A DNA stretch of 64,000 nt from Streptomyces sp. NBC_01237 (GTDB taxonomy: Bacteria; Actinomycetota; Actinomycetes; Streptomycetales; Streptomycetaceae): positions 1 through 64,000 of the forward strand of contig NZ_CP108509.1 in assembly GCF_035917275.1 (NCBI RefSeq). Direction: 5' to 3'. Each line of letters starts with the position of its first letter. Within the stretch, counting starts at the first letter, position 1. Positions 56,080 through 64,000 of this stretch are shown piece by piece. The position numbers were made by a program, and so were the translations under genes. A model generated the notes under the pieces. The model searched no databases, was not told the DNA's origin, and worked only from the letters and a program-made list of their open reading frames with translations.

Positions 56080-56610
56080 ATGGGTAAGGCAACGACGCCG
56101 AGCAGCGCTCTCCCGGCCGGAGTTGTCTCGGTCGGCAGAGCGCTCAGCCTGCGGAGTCCAGACGCCATAGGGCCTGGAAAGCCCACTAGCCCACAGGGCT
56201 GGACCACGGCTCGCACGAACGCGATGGGCCGGATCGAGTTCGCTGCCAGCATGCCCTGCACGCGCTCCTCGGTACGTTGCGCTCGAACCCTCGTCCTGGA
56301 GGCATTGAACGAGTGGGCCGTCAACGACGACCTCGTTCACTCCGGAGAGACTGTGGTCTCAGAGCTGATGACGAACGTGGTTGAGCACACAGCGACCGCG
56401 CACTGCGAAGTCACCGTCGAACTCGACGAACACGAGTCCATCCGGATCACGGTGTCCGACAGTTCTCGCGACGCCCCCTACGTTCGGGCCCCGGCGGACG
56501 AAGAGGAGCGCGGCCGGGGCCTCCGGTTGATCGCCGCCATGAGCCAGCGCTGGGGGTATGACTTTCACCCGTGGGGCAAGGTCACCTGGGCTGTCCTCTC
56601 CGCCGCTTGA
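56080..56610 (+). CDS. anti-sigma-factor-like histidine-kinase-type ATPase
   Basis: ATG 56080 follows GAGGAGG and gives 176 residues with a single HATPase_c domain. The N-box is VVSELMTNVVEHTATAHCE, the G1 box is ITVSDSSRDAPY and the G2 box is EEERGRGLRLIAAMSQRWG. There is no H-box or membrane segment. Proteins of this RsbW/SpoIIAB-like group are numerous in Streptomyces; they may bind sigma factors or antagonists. Partners are not next to it. Confidence 0.85.
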   Translation: MGKATTPSSALPAGVVSVGRALSLRSPDAIGPGKPTSPQGWTTARTNAMGRIEFAASMPCTRSSVRCARTLVLEALNEWAVNDDLVHSGETVVSELMTNVVEHTATAHCEVTVELDEHESIRITVSDSSRDAPYVRAPADEEERGRGLRLIAAMSQRWGYDFHPWGKVTWAVLSAA

Positions 56611-56759
56611 TCAGCCGACGCATCCGCTCTGGCGGCCTGAACAACTCGACCTGCCGGCCGTCCCGCATTCGAAGGCGACTCGCCTCCTTCGCGAACGGCC
56701 GTCGCCCGAACCTGCACTGCCCGAACTACCGGGCGAGCGCACGACCGAGATCGGACCTC

Positions 56760-58703
56760 ATGGACAGCCGCAACTTCTCCGTGCAGAGCGTCCTCCCTCA
56801 GGGGGCAGCCACAGGAGTGTTCCTCCCCTCGCCTCGGCTAGCCGAATCGACCTTGTTGCGGCAGCACGGCCCTGCCCGGTCTGCACCGCGTATCGAGGAC
56901 TACGGGCTGATCGGCAACTTGCGTACGGCCGCACTGGTCGACCGGTGGGGCAGCGTCGACTGGATGTGCGTGCCCCGGTTCGACTCCCCCGCGGTCTTCG
57001 CCAACCTTCTGGGCTCCGAGGAGCACGGGATGTGGGCCTTCGGACCGGTGGGCCTCGGCGGCGCTACCCCGGAAGCGAACCACCAGCGCTACCTCGACGG
57101 GACGCTTGTCCTCGAATCCACGTGGCTCACCCCGGCCGGCACCGTACAGATCCTCGACTTCATGCCCGTCGGAGAAGAGGCCGCACAGCTGGTCCGCATC
57201 GCGAGGGGCATCAGCGGGTGTGTACCGATGCGCTCTCTCTTCCGTGCGCGGCCCGGCTACGGGCGCCGTGTGCCGCCGATCGTGGCCGAAGACGGCCGGG
57301 CTCGTGTGGACCTCGGGGACGGACAGCTGTGGCTGGACGCCCCAGTGCCTGTCCGCGCGGAGAGCGGCGACCTGACCGCAGAGTGCAAGCTTTCGGAGGG
57401 CGAGACGGTGACCTTCTCCCTCTCGTGGCAACCCGGTACAGACGTGCCTCCGGTGCCGGATACGTCCCGCTTGCTGGGGGGTACGCAGGCATTCTGGCGG
57501 AACTGGGTCTCGCAGGGTACGTATGCCGGGCCCGATCGTGATGCTGTTGAACGGTCGCTGATCACGCTCAAGGCCTTGCAGTACCAGCCGACCGGTGCGT
57601 TCGTGGCCGCGCCCACGACGTCGCTTCCTGAAGAGATCGGCGGCGTGCGCAACTGGGACTATCGGTTCGCGTGGCTGCGGGACTCCGCGCTGATGGCCGA
57701 AGCGCTCCTCGCCTGCGGATACATCGAGGAAGCCCGGGCGTTGATCGGCTGGTTCCAGCGGGTCCTCGACGATCGGCCGGAGCACCTTCAGATCATGTAC
57801 GGGGTCGGCGGTGAGCGCGAGCTGCCCGAGATGGAGCTCGACTGGCTGCCCGGCTTCGCCGGCTCCGCTCCCGTCCGGATCGGGAACGCGGCGGCCGGAC
57901 AGCTGCAGATCGACGTGTACGGCGAAGTGGTCGACGTCCTGTTCAAGGCTCAGCTGCACGACCCGGGGCTGGCACCTGCCGCCACGTCGCTCGTTACCGG
58001 CCTGGTCGCCAGTCTGGAGACGCTCTTCGAGCAGCCGGACATGGGGATCTGGGAAATCCGTGGCCCTCGCCGGCACTTCGTCCACTCCAAGATCATGGCC
58101 TGGCTCGCCTTCGACCGCGCCGTCCAGCTGGTCTCGGCCGGACACGGTGACGGCCCCGTGGAACGGTGGCGGCGGACCCGTGACGAACTGCACCGCGAGG
58201 TCTGCGAGCGCGGGTACGACCCGGTGCGCAACACCTTCACCCAGTTCTACGGCTCCACCGAGCTCGACGCCGCGCTGCTGCACATCGTCACCAGCGGATT
58301 CCTCCCGCCGAGCGACCCCAGGATCACCGGCACCGTCGAGGCCATCCAGCGAGAGCTGTCCACCCAGGGCGGCTTCCTGTTGCGCTACCCCACCGAGGGC
58401 ACCGACCTCGGCGTGGACGGCCTTCCCGGGGACGAGGGCTCCTTCTTGATCTGCATGGGGTGGCTGATCACTGCCCTGTCCGCGATCGGCCGCCACGAGG
58501 AGGCGGGGATCTTCAAGGACCAGCTCCTGCAGGTCCGCAACGATCTGGGGCTGCTCGCCGAAGAGTGGGACGCCGACGCGGGCCGGCAGTTGGGGAACTT
58601 CCCGCAGGGTTTCTCCCACATTGCCATGATTCAGGCAATTTTGGCGGCCGGCCCCGCGACGTCCACCGCGGTCACCAGGCAGAACGAGGTGATCGCGACG
58701 TGA
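56760..58703 (+). CDS. glycoside hydrolase family 15 protein (glucoamylase/trehalase type)
   Basis: ATG 56760 gives 647 residues; an earlier GTG at 56571 would overlap the preceding gene and adds a low-quality N-terminus. The order is the family standard: N-terminal beta sandwich (IEDYGLIGNLRTAALVDRWG), then the alpha-6 barrel with WDYRFAWLRDSALMAEALLA, the acid Glu in GIWEIRGPRRHFVHSKIMAW, and the second Glu in AEEWDADAGRQLGNFPQGFS. No signal peptide is present, so it acts in the cytoplasm. In actinobacteria this branch includes trehalases; alpha-glucan hydrolysis is the safer call. The stop overlaps the next start (GTGA). Confidence 0.88.
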   Translation: MDSRNFSVQSVLPQGAATGVFLPSPRLAESTLLRQHGPARSAPRIEDYGLIGNLRTAALVDRWGSVDWMCVPRFDSPAVFANLLGSEEHGMWAFGPVGLGGATPEANHQRYLDGTLVLESTWLTPAGTVQILDFMPVGEEAAQLVRIARGISGCVPMRSLFRARPGYGRRVPPIVAEDGRARVDLGDGQLWLDAPVPVRAESGDLTAECKLSEGETVTFSLSWQPGTDVPPVPDTSRLLGGTQAFWRNWVSQGTYAGPDRDAVERSLITLKALQYQPTGAFVAAPTTSLPEEIGGVRNWDYRFAWLRDSALMAEALLACGYIEEARALIGWFQRVLDDRPEHLQIMYGVGGERELPEMELDWLPGFAGSAPVRIGNAAAGQLQIDVYGEVVDVLFKAQLHDPGLAPAATSLVTGLVASLETLFEQPDMGIWEIRGPRRHFVHSKIMAWLAFDRAVQLVSAGHGDGPVERWRRTRDELHREVCERGYDPVRNTFTQFYGSTELDAALLHIVTSGFLPPSDPRITGTVEAIQRELSTQGGFLLRYPTEGTDLGVDGLPGDEGSFLICMGWLITALSAIGRHEEAGIFKDQLLQVRNDLGLLAEEWDADAGRQLGNFPQGFSHIAMIQAILAAGPATSTAVTRQNEVIAT

Positions 58704-59254
58704 GCGCCGGGCCCACCACCGTCGCCGGTCTCTTCCCGACGGCGTCGACCGCCAGTGCTCCGTTCCCTGTAGCGATCGGCTTGTTCTTCAACGTCCTCAC
58801 GATGCCCGCCGACCTTGCCCGGGTCGTCTTCTCCCGCAGTAGCCGGTTACGCGGCCAGTACCTGGGAGCTGTCATCGCCGGCGATGGGGAGTGCACTCTG
58901 ATCCTGCCGCCCGGCTCACGAGCCGGGATGGACTGGGGCCCGCTGGTAGAGGTGCGTGACCGCGGAGACTTGATGGTGCCTTCCGAAGCCGCCACCGCCG
59001 ATCAGCAACTGCACTGGGCACGCCTCGGAAACCGGCACGGACGCGCATTCACCGCCCCGCTGTGGATCTGCCCCCTGGTGGGCGCGCAGATCGCCAGCGA
59101 CAGCCGGAAGGCTGAGGAACCGACACGCCACGATGGCGGAGAGGCGAAGGCAAGGCCGCTCAAGGCATTGTGGTCGTCGTCCGTGCTGGGGCAACGCGAT
59201 CCGGTGCTCGCCTTCGGCCCGGGGCAGCGCGTGGCCCCTGCGAGCCTTGGGGCT
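58700..59254 (+). CDS. hypothetical protein coupled to the GH15 gene, 3' end uncertain
   Basis: GTG 58700 overlaps the GH15 stop by four bases. The first 150 or so residues (MSAGPTTVAGLFPTASTASA, then RGQYLGAVIAGDGECTLILP and GMDWGPLVEVRDRGDLMVPS) have good codon bias. The frame then runs on with no stop through the antisense of the next two genes as far as 61231, which is not credible as protein. I set the end before the convergent TrmO-like gene. A frameshift or lost stop near 59150-59250 is likely. Family unknown. Confidence 0.4.
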
Positions 59255-59743
59255 CTATCGGCTGTCCGCGTCCCGCCAGTAGTTCGCGAGCATCTCGCTG
59301 GGCCAGGCGGGCTCCTGGACCGGTCCGCGCGGGCCCATATCCGTGAACCAGGGGGCGATGTCGATGACGGGGGTGCCGTGGACGGCGTCGAGGTCGGTGA
59401 CCAGCAGGGCGCGGCCGTCGACACTGAGCAGGCGCGGGTAGCTGATCGCGAGCTGGTTGGGTCGCCGATGGTTGCGGTGGACAAACGTCCCGGTCGCCGG
59501 CCACCGGTCATCGCCACGCGGACTGCGGGCGTGCAACTGCACGGCTTCGGGGCCGGACCTGCTGAAATGCCAGGTGACGGTCAGGTGGGAGAACTCCTCG
59601 ATCCCCTGCAGCGTCTCGAGCGGGAAGTCCTCGCGGACCCGGATGATGGACTCGACGCCGCCCTGGTAGTCGTCCTGAACCTCGGTATGACCGCCGACGA
59701 CGGTAGCGATCGGGGTGATCTGGATCGGTTGCTGAGCAGTCAA
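59255..59743 (-). CDS. TrmO/TsaA-like protein
   Basis: TTG 59743 after GGGAG gives 162 residues. Start PIATVVGGHTEVQDDYQGGV, middle GIEEFSHLTVTWHFSRSG and the signature GTPVIDIAPWF are those of the TsaA/TrmO (VirR) family, whose founding members methylate N6-threonylcarbamoyladenosine in tRNA with SAM. The usual Arg-rich insert (HARSPRGDDRWPATGTFVHR) is present. It may act on tRNA, but several family members have no proven activity. The gene is followed downstream by nothing coding on its own strand and preceded by the TPR regulator. Confidence 0.8.
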   Translation of the reverse strand: MTAQQPIQITPIATVVGGHTEVQDDYQGGVESIIRVREDFPLETLQGIEEFSHLTVTWHFSRSGPEAVQLHARSPRGDDRWPATGTFVHRNHRRPNQLAISYPRLLSVDGRALLVTDLDAVHGTPVIDIAPWFTDMGPRGPVQEPAWPSEMLANYWRDADSR

Positions 59744-59815
59744 CGCTGTGTTCTCCCTGCATCGATGCTCCCCAGCCCAGGGAGCTCCGGGCGGGGTGCT
59801 GATTCGTGGACGCGG

Positions 59816-61201
59816 TCAGCCTATGGTGCGCAACATCTCGCGGGCACGCTGGTGGAGTTCGGCGACCTGCCGCTCGCCACGGCCGCGGACCGGGGAAAGA
59901 TCCTGCTGCATCTGGACAATGACGTTCCTGGTGCGGCCAGAGCTGATTCCGTCCATCGCGTCCAGGGCCTCGTTGTAGGTGCCGCACCCTTCGTCGAGTC
60001 CTCCTCGACGGATCTGGACGGAGCCGAGGTAGCCGAGGGTGACGCTGTGGGTTCGGGCGTAGATCTGTCGGCGGCGCGTGGCGACGCTCTTCTTGAAGTG
60101 GACTTCCGCGTCGCGGAGGTTGCCGAGGTCGCGCAGGGCGCACGCGGTCTCGTGGGACAGCGATGCATGGGCGAAGAAGGAGACGCGATCGGGGGCGTCG
60201 CCGGTGTCGCGGGCGAGGTCCCGTTCCGCGCGACTGATCGCGGCGAGGGTTTCTCGGCGGTCGCCGGTGGCGGCCAGTGCCCTGGCGTGGACGATGCCCA
60301 ACAGGGCCTTCTCTCGCCAGCTGGCCTGCCCGTACCGGTCGGCGGCCATGGAGGCACTGGCGAGGTCGAGCGCCTGGCCGGGGTGGTTGAGATCGACGGC
60401 CTGGTGGGCCATGGCGCGCAGGATGTGTCCGGCAAGCGGGCCGTCAGCGGCTTCGGCGGCGAGCTTGGCAGCGAGAGTGAAGTAGCGCTGGGCGCGGCGG
60501 TGTTCGTTGGCGTCGAAGGCCATCCAGCCGGCGAGGTAGGTCATCTCGGCGGTGGCGGAGTACAGCTCGCGTCGCAGGTGTTCGCTCGGGATGCGGCTGG
60601 AGAGCAGCGGGGCGGCTTCCATGCTGAGGTGGGCGGCGAGCGCGGAGCGTCCGGCGGTTCCTCCCCGGCGCTGGTCGCGGGCGGAGAAGAAGACGGTGGT
60701 CTGGCGGATGTCGTCGACATCGGCCGGAGTGACAGCTCGGTGGGAGTGGACGCGCCGGGTCGCGGCCGCGGCTGGTGCATCCTTCCACCAGGAGGGGGCG
60801 GGGACTGCGAGGCTGGCCACGGAGTAGGCGGTGTCCGCCAGGATCTGTCGTCGGTGCAGCATGTCGAGGTCGTCCGTTCCCAGCTCGGTCAGCGCGGTCA
60901 GGGTGTCGGCGTCCCAGTCCATCCCGTCGGTGGCCCGGTCCTGTACTGCGGGAAGGCCGATGTCGGTTGGGGTGACAAGGCGGCCGAGCTTCCGCGTCAG
61001 CGTCTCGCAGAGGATATGCGGTGCCCGCCCGCTGGGCTGGGTTCCCATGATCCACATGGCGATGTGAGACCGGCTGACGACGGTCAGCTCCCGGGCACCG
61101 ACCTCGTCGGCGACCCGGCAGAAGGCCGCCGCGGCTTTCGGCTGCGTCCAGCCGGCCTCGGCAATTCGCGCCGCCAGCGCCTCGTTGCGCACACGAGCCA
61201 T
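59816..61201 (-). CDS. TPR-containing regulator-like protein
   Basis: ATG 61201 gives 461 residues. The start MARVRNEALAARIAEAGWTQ, with AAAAFCRVADEVG and SHIAMWIMGTQPSGRAPHIL, is an Xre-like helix-turn-helix. From about residue 170 there are helical pairs typical of TPR (MTYLAGWMAFDANEHRRAQR, AISRAERDLARDTGDA, EVHFKKSVATRRRQI). It resembles many Streptomyces single regulators that sit upstream of conservon or secondary-metabolism genes. It is divergent from the conservon, with 235 bases between. Confidence 0.78.
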   Translation of the reverse strand: MARVRNEALAARIAEAGWTQPKAAAAFCRVADEVGARELTVVSRSHIAMWIMGTQPSGRAPHILCETLTRKLGRLVTPTDIGLPAVQDRATDGMDWDADTLTALTELGTDDLDMLHRRQILADTAYSVASLAVPAPSWWKDAPAAAATRRVHSHRAVTPADVDDIRQTTVFFSARDQRRGGTAGRSALAAHLSMEAAPLLSSRIPSEHLRRELYSATAEMTYLAGWMAFDANEHRRAQRYFTLAAKLAAEAADGPLAGHILRAMAHQAVDLNHPGQALDLASASMAADRYGQASWREKALLGIVHARALAATGDRRETLAAISRAERDLARDTGDAPDRVSFFAHASLSHETACALRDLGNLRDAEVHFKKSVATRRRQIYARTHSVTLGYLGSVQIRRGGLDEGCGTYNEALDAMDGISSGRTRNVIVQMQQDLSPVRGRGERQVAELHQRAREMLRTIG

Positions 61202-61436
61202 AGCGATCCCCGACCTCGAAATGATCTTTGACGCCTTTGACGGGGTTCACCCCCCGCACAGGCTATCCACCAAGGGTAGTTGGGGGTTTTCTCTACGTAG
61301 CCCTGCTTCGCACTGGCCTCCCAGGTAGACATCGTCCCCCTGTTCGCGGTGCCCGTTTCCCTCTATCCGAAGGAGGTGGGCTGCCCGAACTGCTCAACGC
61401 CGTACCCGACTTCGCCCGTACTCCCGTGAGGAACTG

Positions 61437-62759
61437 ATGATTCTGATACAGCAACTACTGGGTGGGGTGCTGCTTGTGGCTCTGGCCGTCGCCATCGCGG
61501 TAGCGGTGCGGATGCGTCGCTCGGCGATCCGGTCTGCCAAGGCAGCGGCCGAGGCCCGGGACGAGCTCGACCTGGCGGGGCGTGCGATCGCAGCGCGCGA
61601 TGCGGAGGCGCGCCACTTGGCGGAGGACCGCCTACCGGGACTTCTGCTGGCCTGGCAGAGCGGTAGCCGGGCTCCGGAGGACGGCGGGCAGCTCCTGCAG
61701 CCGGGGGCGGCGGCTACAGCTACCGGGATCGCCTTCCAGTCCGTGGTCGATCAGGTCCGGACGATGCTGGAGGAGGCGGAGGCGCGGGCGGAGGGTGCGG
61801 CGAGGAGCGCTGTGCAGGCCACCACCCGGTCGCTGCAGATTCTTGGATACGAGTTCCAGGTCAAGGTCTCCGACCTGATCAGCAACGTGGATGACCAGGA
61901 GCTTCTTGCCCGGCTGATGCCGGTCGATCACCTGGCGAGTCAGCTCTTGCGCCGCTTGCAGGTGGTCGGGGTGCTGACGGGGATGTGGCCCGGGCGGCAG
62001 CACGGTGAGGCTCCGCTGCTGGATGTGGCGCGTGCGGGTGTCGGCCGGATCCGGGACTACCAGCGTGTCCAGGTTCCCACCTCGCTGCCGTACTACCTGG
62101 ACGGCACCGTGGTGGAGCCGCTGGCGCTGCTGCTGAGCGAACTGATGGACAACGCCGCCCGCCACAGCGCGCCGTCCACGCCTGTTCAGGTCTCAGTCCG
62201 CGAGGTCCACAACGGGCTGGCCGTCGAGATCCATGACGCGGGGCCCGGCATGACGCCCGAGACAGAGCTGCGCGCCGAGCGCCTGCTGAACAGCGGGGAG
62301 AAGGTGCGGCTGACCGACCTCGGAAACCCCGCAACGTTCGGTCTCGCCGGGGTGGCCACGCTGTGCAACCGCTACGGATTCCACGTCATGCTGGATCAGC
62401 AGCACTCCTATGGCGGCGGGTGCCGGGCCGTGGTCCTGGTCCCCCGGAATCTACTCGTGGACATCCCCGCCTCCCCCGGCACTCTGCTGGAACCCATACC
62501 AGCAGCCTCAAAGTTCACGACGGCACCGCCTGCCGTGGGCTCACCGCCTCCGCCTGCTGAGAGCGGCAGTGTCGACCGGGCGCCGGACGGGCTGCCTCAG
62601 CGTCGCCGCACTGCGCGCACACCGAGGGAGCAACCGACTCCCCCTGCATCTCCGGCCCCCCGGCCCCCCGGGCAGTCCGCCGGCAACGCTCTGGCGGCCT
62701 TCGCCCGCGGAACCAGCAACCACAACCACCCTGATGACCGTGAGGAGCACACCAAGTGA
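61437..62759 (+). CDS. cvnA: conservon histidine-kinase-like sensor CvnA
   Basis: ATG 61437 after GAGG gives 440 residues. One membrane helix lies at about 5-27, followed by a coiled coil (AAAEARDELDLAGRAIAARD) and a kinase-type ATPase domain: N-box LLLSELMDNAARHSAPSTP, then IHDAGPGMTP and FGLAGVATLCNRYGFHV. The tail (about 355-440) is a Pro-rich linker. This is the first gene of the Streptomyces conservon order (kinase, roadblock protein, DUF742 protein, GTPase). In Streptomyces these four form a membrane complex that resembles a G-protein-coupled switch. Confidence 0.9.
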   Translation: MILIQQLLGGVLLVALAVAIAVAVRMRRSAIRSAKAAAEARDELDLAGRAIAARDAEARHLAEDRLPGLLLAWQSGSRAPEDGGQLLQPGAAATATGIAFQSVVDQVRTMLEEAEARAEGAARSAVQATTRSLQILGYEFQVKVSDLISNVDDQELLARLMPVDHLASQLLRRLQVVGVLTGMWPGRQHGEAPLLDVARAGVGRIRDYQRVQVPTSLPYYLDGTVVEPLALLLSELMDNAARHSAPSTPVQVSVREVHNGLAVEIHDAGPGMTPETELRAERLLNSGEKVRLTDLGNPATFGLAGVATLCNRYGFHVMLDQQHSYGGGCRAVVLVPRNLLVDIPASPGTLLEPIPAASKFTTAPPAVGSPPPPAESGSVDRAPDGLPQRRRTARTPREQPTPPASPAPRPPGQSAGNALAAFARGTSNHNHPDDREEHTK

Positions 62760-63157
62760 ACCCCCTCCCCGACATGAACTGGCTCTTGGACAACCTCGTC
62801 TCCTACCCCCACGCCGTTAACGCCGTGGTCCTGTCCGCCGACGGACTGTCCCGGCACCGCTCGAAGGGGGTGGATGACGCGCTGGCAGACAGGGTCGCGG
62901 CCCTTTCCTCCGGCCTGGCCTCGCTCGCGAAGAGCGGCGCTCGCTTCGTCACCTCCAGCCCCACCCCCTACGAGCTGACCATGATCCGCTACGGAGACGG
63001 CTACCTCTTCATCATCGCCGCAGGCCAGGGCTCCTTCCTGGTGGCCTCGGCCACGATCGAGGTCGATGTCTCCGTGTTCACCGACCGGATGACCCACGTC
63101 GTCGGGCAGATGCACACCGAACTCGGGGTCAGCGCAAGGCAGGCCGGACAGGGATGA
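62756..63157 (+). CDS. cvnB: roadblock/LC7 protein CvnB
   Basis: GTG 62756 overlaps the cvnA stop and gives 133 residues. The roadblock fold is clear: LPDMNWLLDNLVSYPHAVNA, AVVLSADGLSRHRSKGVDDA and GYLFIIAAGQGSFLVASATI. Roadblock proteins act as regulators of the partner small GTPase, here CvnD. The stop overlaps cvnC. Confidence 0.92.
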   Translation: MNPLPDMNWLLDNLVSYPHAVNAVVLSADGLSRHRSKGVDDALADRVAALSSGLASLAKSGARFVTSSPTPYELTMIRYGDGYLFIIAAGQGSFLVASATIEVDVSVFTDRMTHVVGQMHTELGVSARQAGQG

Positions 63158-63510
63158 GCGGCGTCGGGCGTGAGGGGGGCGACCACCTGGTTCGCGCTTA
63201 TGTGATCACCGGTGGCAGAGCTAGGCCCTCCCGTAACCACTTCGATCTCATCACGCTGGTCGTCCTCGCCGCCCGGCTCAACCGCTCCGGCATCAATCCC
63301 GAGGCCTGTCGGATTCTCGACCTGCTCGCGCGGGAGGCCCAGTCGGTCGCGGAACTCAGTGCCGCTCTTGATCTTCCGGTGAGTGTGCTGCGTGTCCTGC
63401 TCGCCGACCTGATGGAGGCCGGGCACATCACCACCAACGGCAGGATCCTCGACTCCCGTGCCGACCGCTCACTCCTGGAGGCCGTCCGTGCCGGACTGCA
63501 AAAGCTCTGA
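63154..63510 (+). CDS. cvnC: DUF742 protein CvnC
   Basis: ATG 63154 gives 118 residues. The pattern VRAYVITGGRARPSR, then DLLAREAQSVAELSAALDLP and VSVLRVLLADLMEAGHI is the DUF742 domain, which contains a winged-helix-like part. It is the third gene of the conservon and overlaps both neighbours. Confidence 0.92.
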   Translation: MSGVGREGGDHLVRAYVITGGRARPSRNHFDLITLVVLAARLNRSGINPEACRILDLLAREAQSVAELSAALDLPVSVLRVLLADLMEAGHITTNGRILDSRADRSLLEAVRAGLQKL

Positions 63511-64000
63511 GCCGCCGTCCCTGCGGGGCGACGAGACCACCGTGAAGATTCTCGTCGTCGGCCACTTCGGTGCCGGCAAGACCACACTCGTGCACGGGCT
63601 GTCCGAGATCAAGCCGCTCAGCACCGAGGAGGTCATGACGAGCGCCGGGATCGGAATCGACCACGACGAGACACCCGGCAAGACCACCACCACGGTCGCC
63701 ATGGACTTCGGGCGCCTCCACCTCAGCGACGAGCTCGTCCTGTATCTGTTCGGCGCACCCGGCCAGATGCGCTTCCACGAGATCTTCGAGGACCTCGCCG
63801 TTGGTGCACTCGGCGCCCTTGTCCTGACCGGCACAAGCAGGCTGGAAGACACCTTCCCCGTCCTTGAACAGATCGAGTACTTGGGCCTGCCCTACCTGGT
63901 GGCGGTGAACACCTTCGACGGCGAGCCCCAATATCCCGAGGAGCGGCTGCGCGAGGCGATGGACCTCGCCCCGGGGACACGGGTCGTGCGCTGCGACGCC
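63488..64000 (+). CDS. cvnD: conservon GTPase CvnD (3' end outside window)
   Basis: GTG 63488 overlaps cvnC by 23 bases and gives the usual N-terminus (MPDCKSSEPPSLRGDET). The P-loop GHFGAGKTTL, switch region ETPGKTTTTVAMDFG, LFGAPGQMRF (G3) and AVNTFDGE (G4) follow, as in CvnD GTPases. The gene is cut by the end of the window after 171 residues; the family is about 190-200 residues, so only the last part is missing. Confidence 0.9.
   Translation, partial: MPDCKSSEPPSLRGDETTVKILVVGHFGAGKTTLVHGLSEIKPLSTEEVMTSAGIGIDHDETPGKTTTTVAMDFGRLHLSDELVLYLFGAPGQMRFHEIFEDLAVGALGALVLTGTSRLEDTFPVLEQIEYLGLPYLVAVNTFDGEPQYPEERLREAMDLAPGTRVVRCDA

Noticed and set aside
58460..61231. 923-residue plus-strand open frame
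   Set aside because: Most of it is antisense of the TrmO-like and TPR genes; only the part from GTG 58700 to about 59200 has its own coding character.

Overview
The window is high-GC actinobacterial DNA and reads as Streptomyces. Evidence is strong third-position GC bias, GTG and TTG starts, rare TTA leucine codons, many secreted proteins, a complete-looking conservon (cvnABCD) cut by the right edge, and Streptomyces-type nSTAND/WD40, pentapeptide and TPR-regulator genes. The left edge looks like the end of a linear replicon: bases 5-289 are packed with short-loop palindromes, and the first real gene is a TtrA-type helicase, the usual telomere-proximal gene of Streptomyces chromosomes and linear plasmids. 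I infer a subtelomeric chromosome arm or a linear-plasmid end.

Layout. 0-9 kb: terminal palindromes, a ttrA-like helicase, two unknown genes, a Rad50-like ATPase with a CxxC/CxxC insert, then a scar joining a WD40 fragment to a second helicase fragment. 9-20.8 kb: small secreted proteins, an NmrA-type oxidoreductase under a MerR/SoxR-style promoter between inverted repeats, an nSTAND/WD40 protein, a protein with an amyloid-like N-terminal motif, a frameshifted small gene and a membrane pentapeptide-repeat protein. 20.8-26.6 kb: a lipoprotein, adaptor, ATPase and permease efflux operon, divergent from its likely two-component system. 26.6-31.7 kb: an IS graveyard (MerR remnant, IS701-type, IS1182 and IS110 remnants, a beheaded secreted protein) ending in a telomere-like hairpin cluster. 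31.7-43.1 kb: a polymorphic toxin locus with a SUKH-3 immunity protein, a roughly 2,378-residue RHS/HINT/YwqJ-like toxin and a LamG surface protein. 43.1-53.4 kb: accessory debris (phage terminase fragment, a 35-residue peptide gene, a GGTGCGC-rich gene-free stretch, AraC regulator, ISKra4 remnant, MobF relaxase pseudogene, an intact IS5-family element, an APH remnant). 53.4-64 kb: a better preserved block with an epimerase, two TPR regulators, a histidine-kinase-like ATPase, a GH15 glycoside hydrolase, a TrmO-like protein and the conservon.

Working together: the efflux operon and two-component system form one envelope-stress module; the RHS toxin, SUKH-3 protein and LamG protein form one contact-competition module; the four cvn genes form a membrane signalling complex. 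Much of the rest is decaying plasmid, phage and IS material, as expected in an unstable arm. All calls come from reading translations and motifs by eye; no database search was run.
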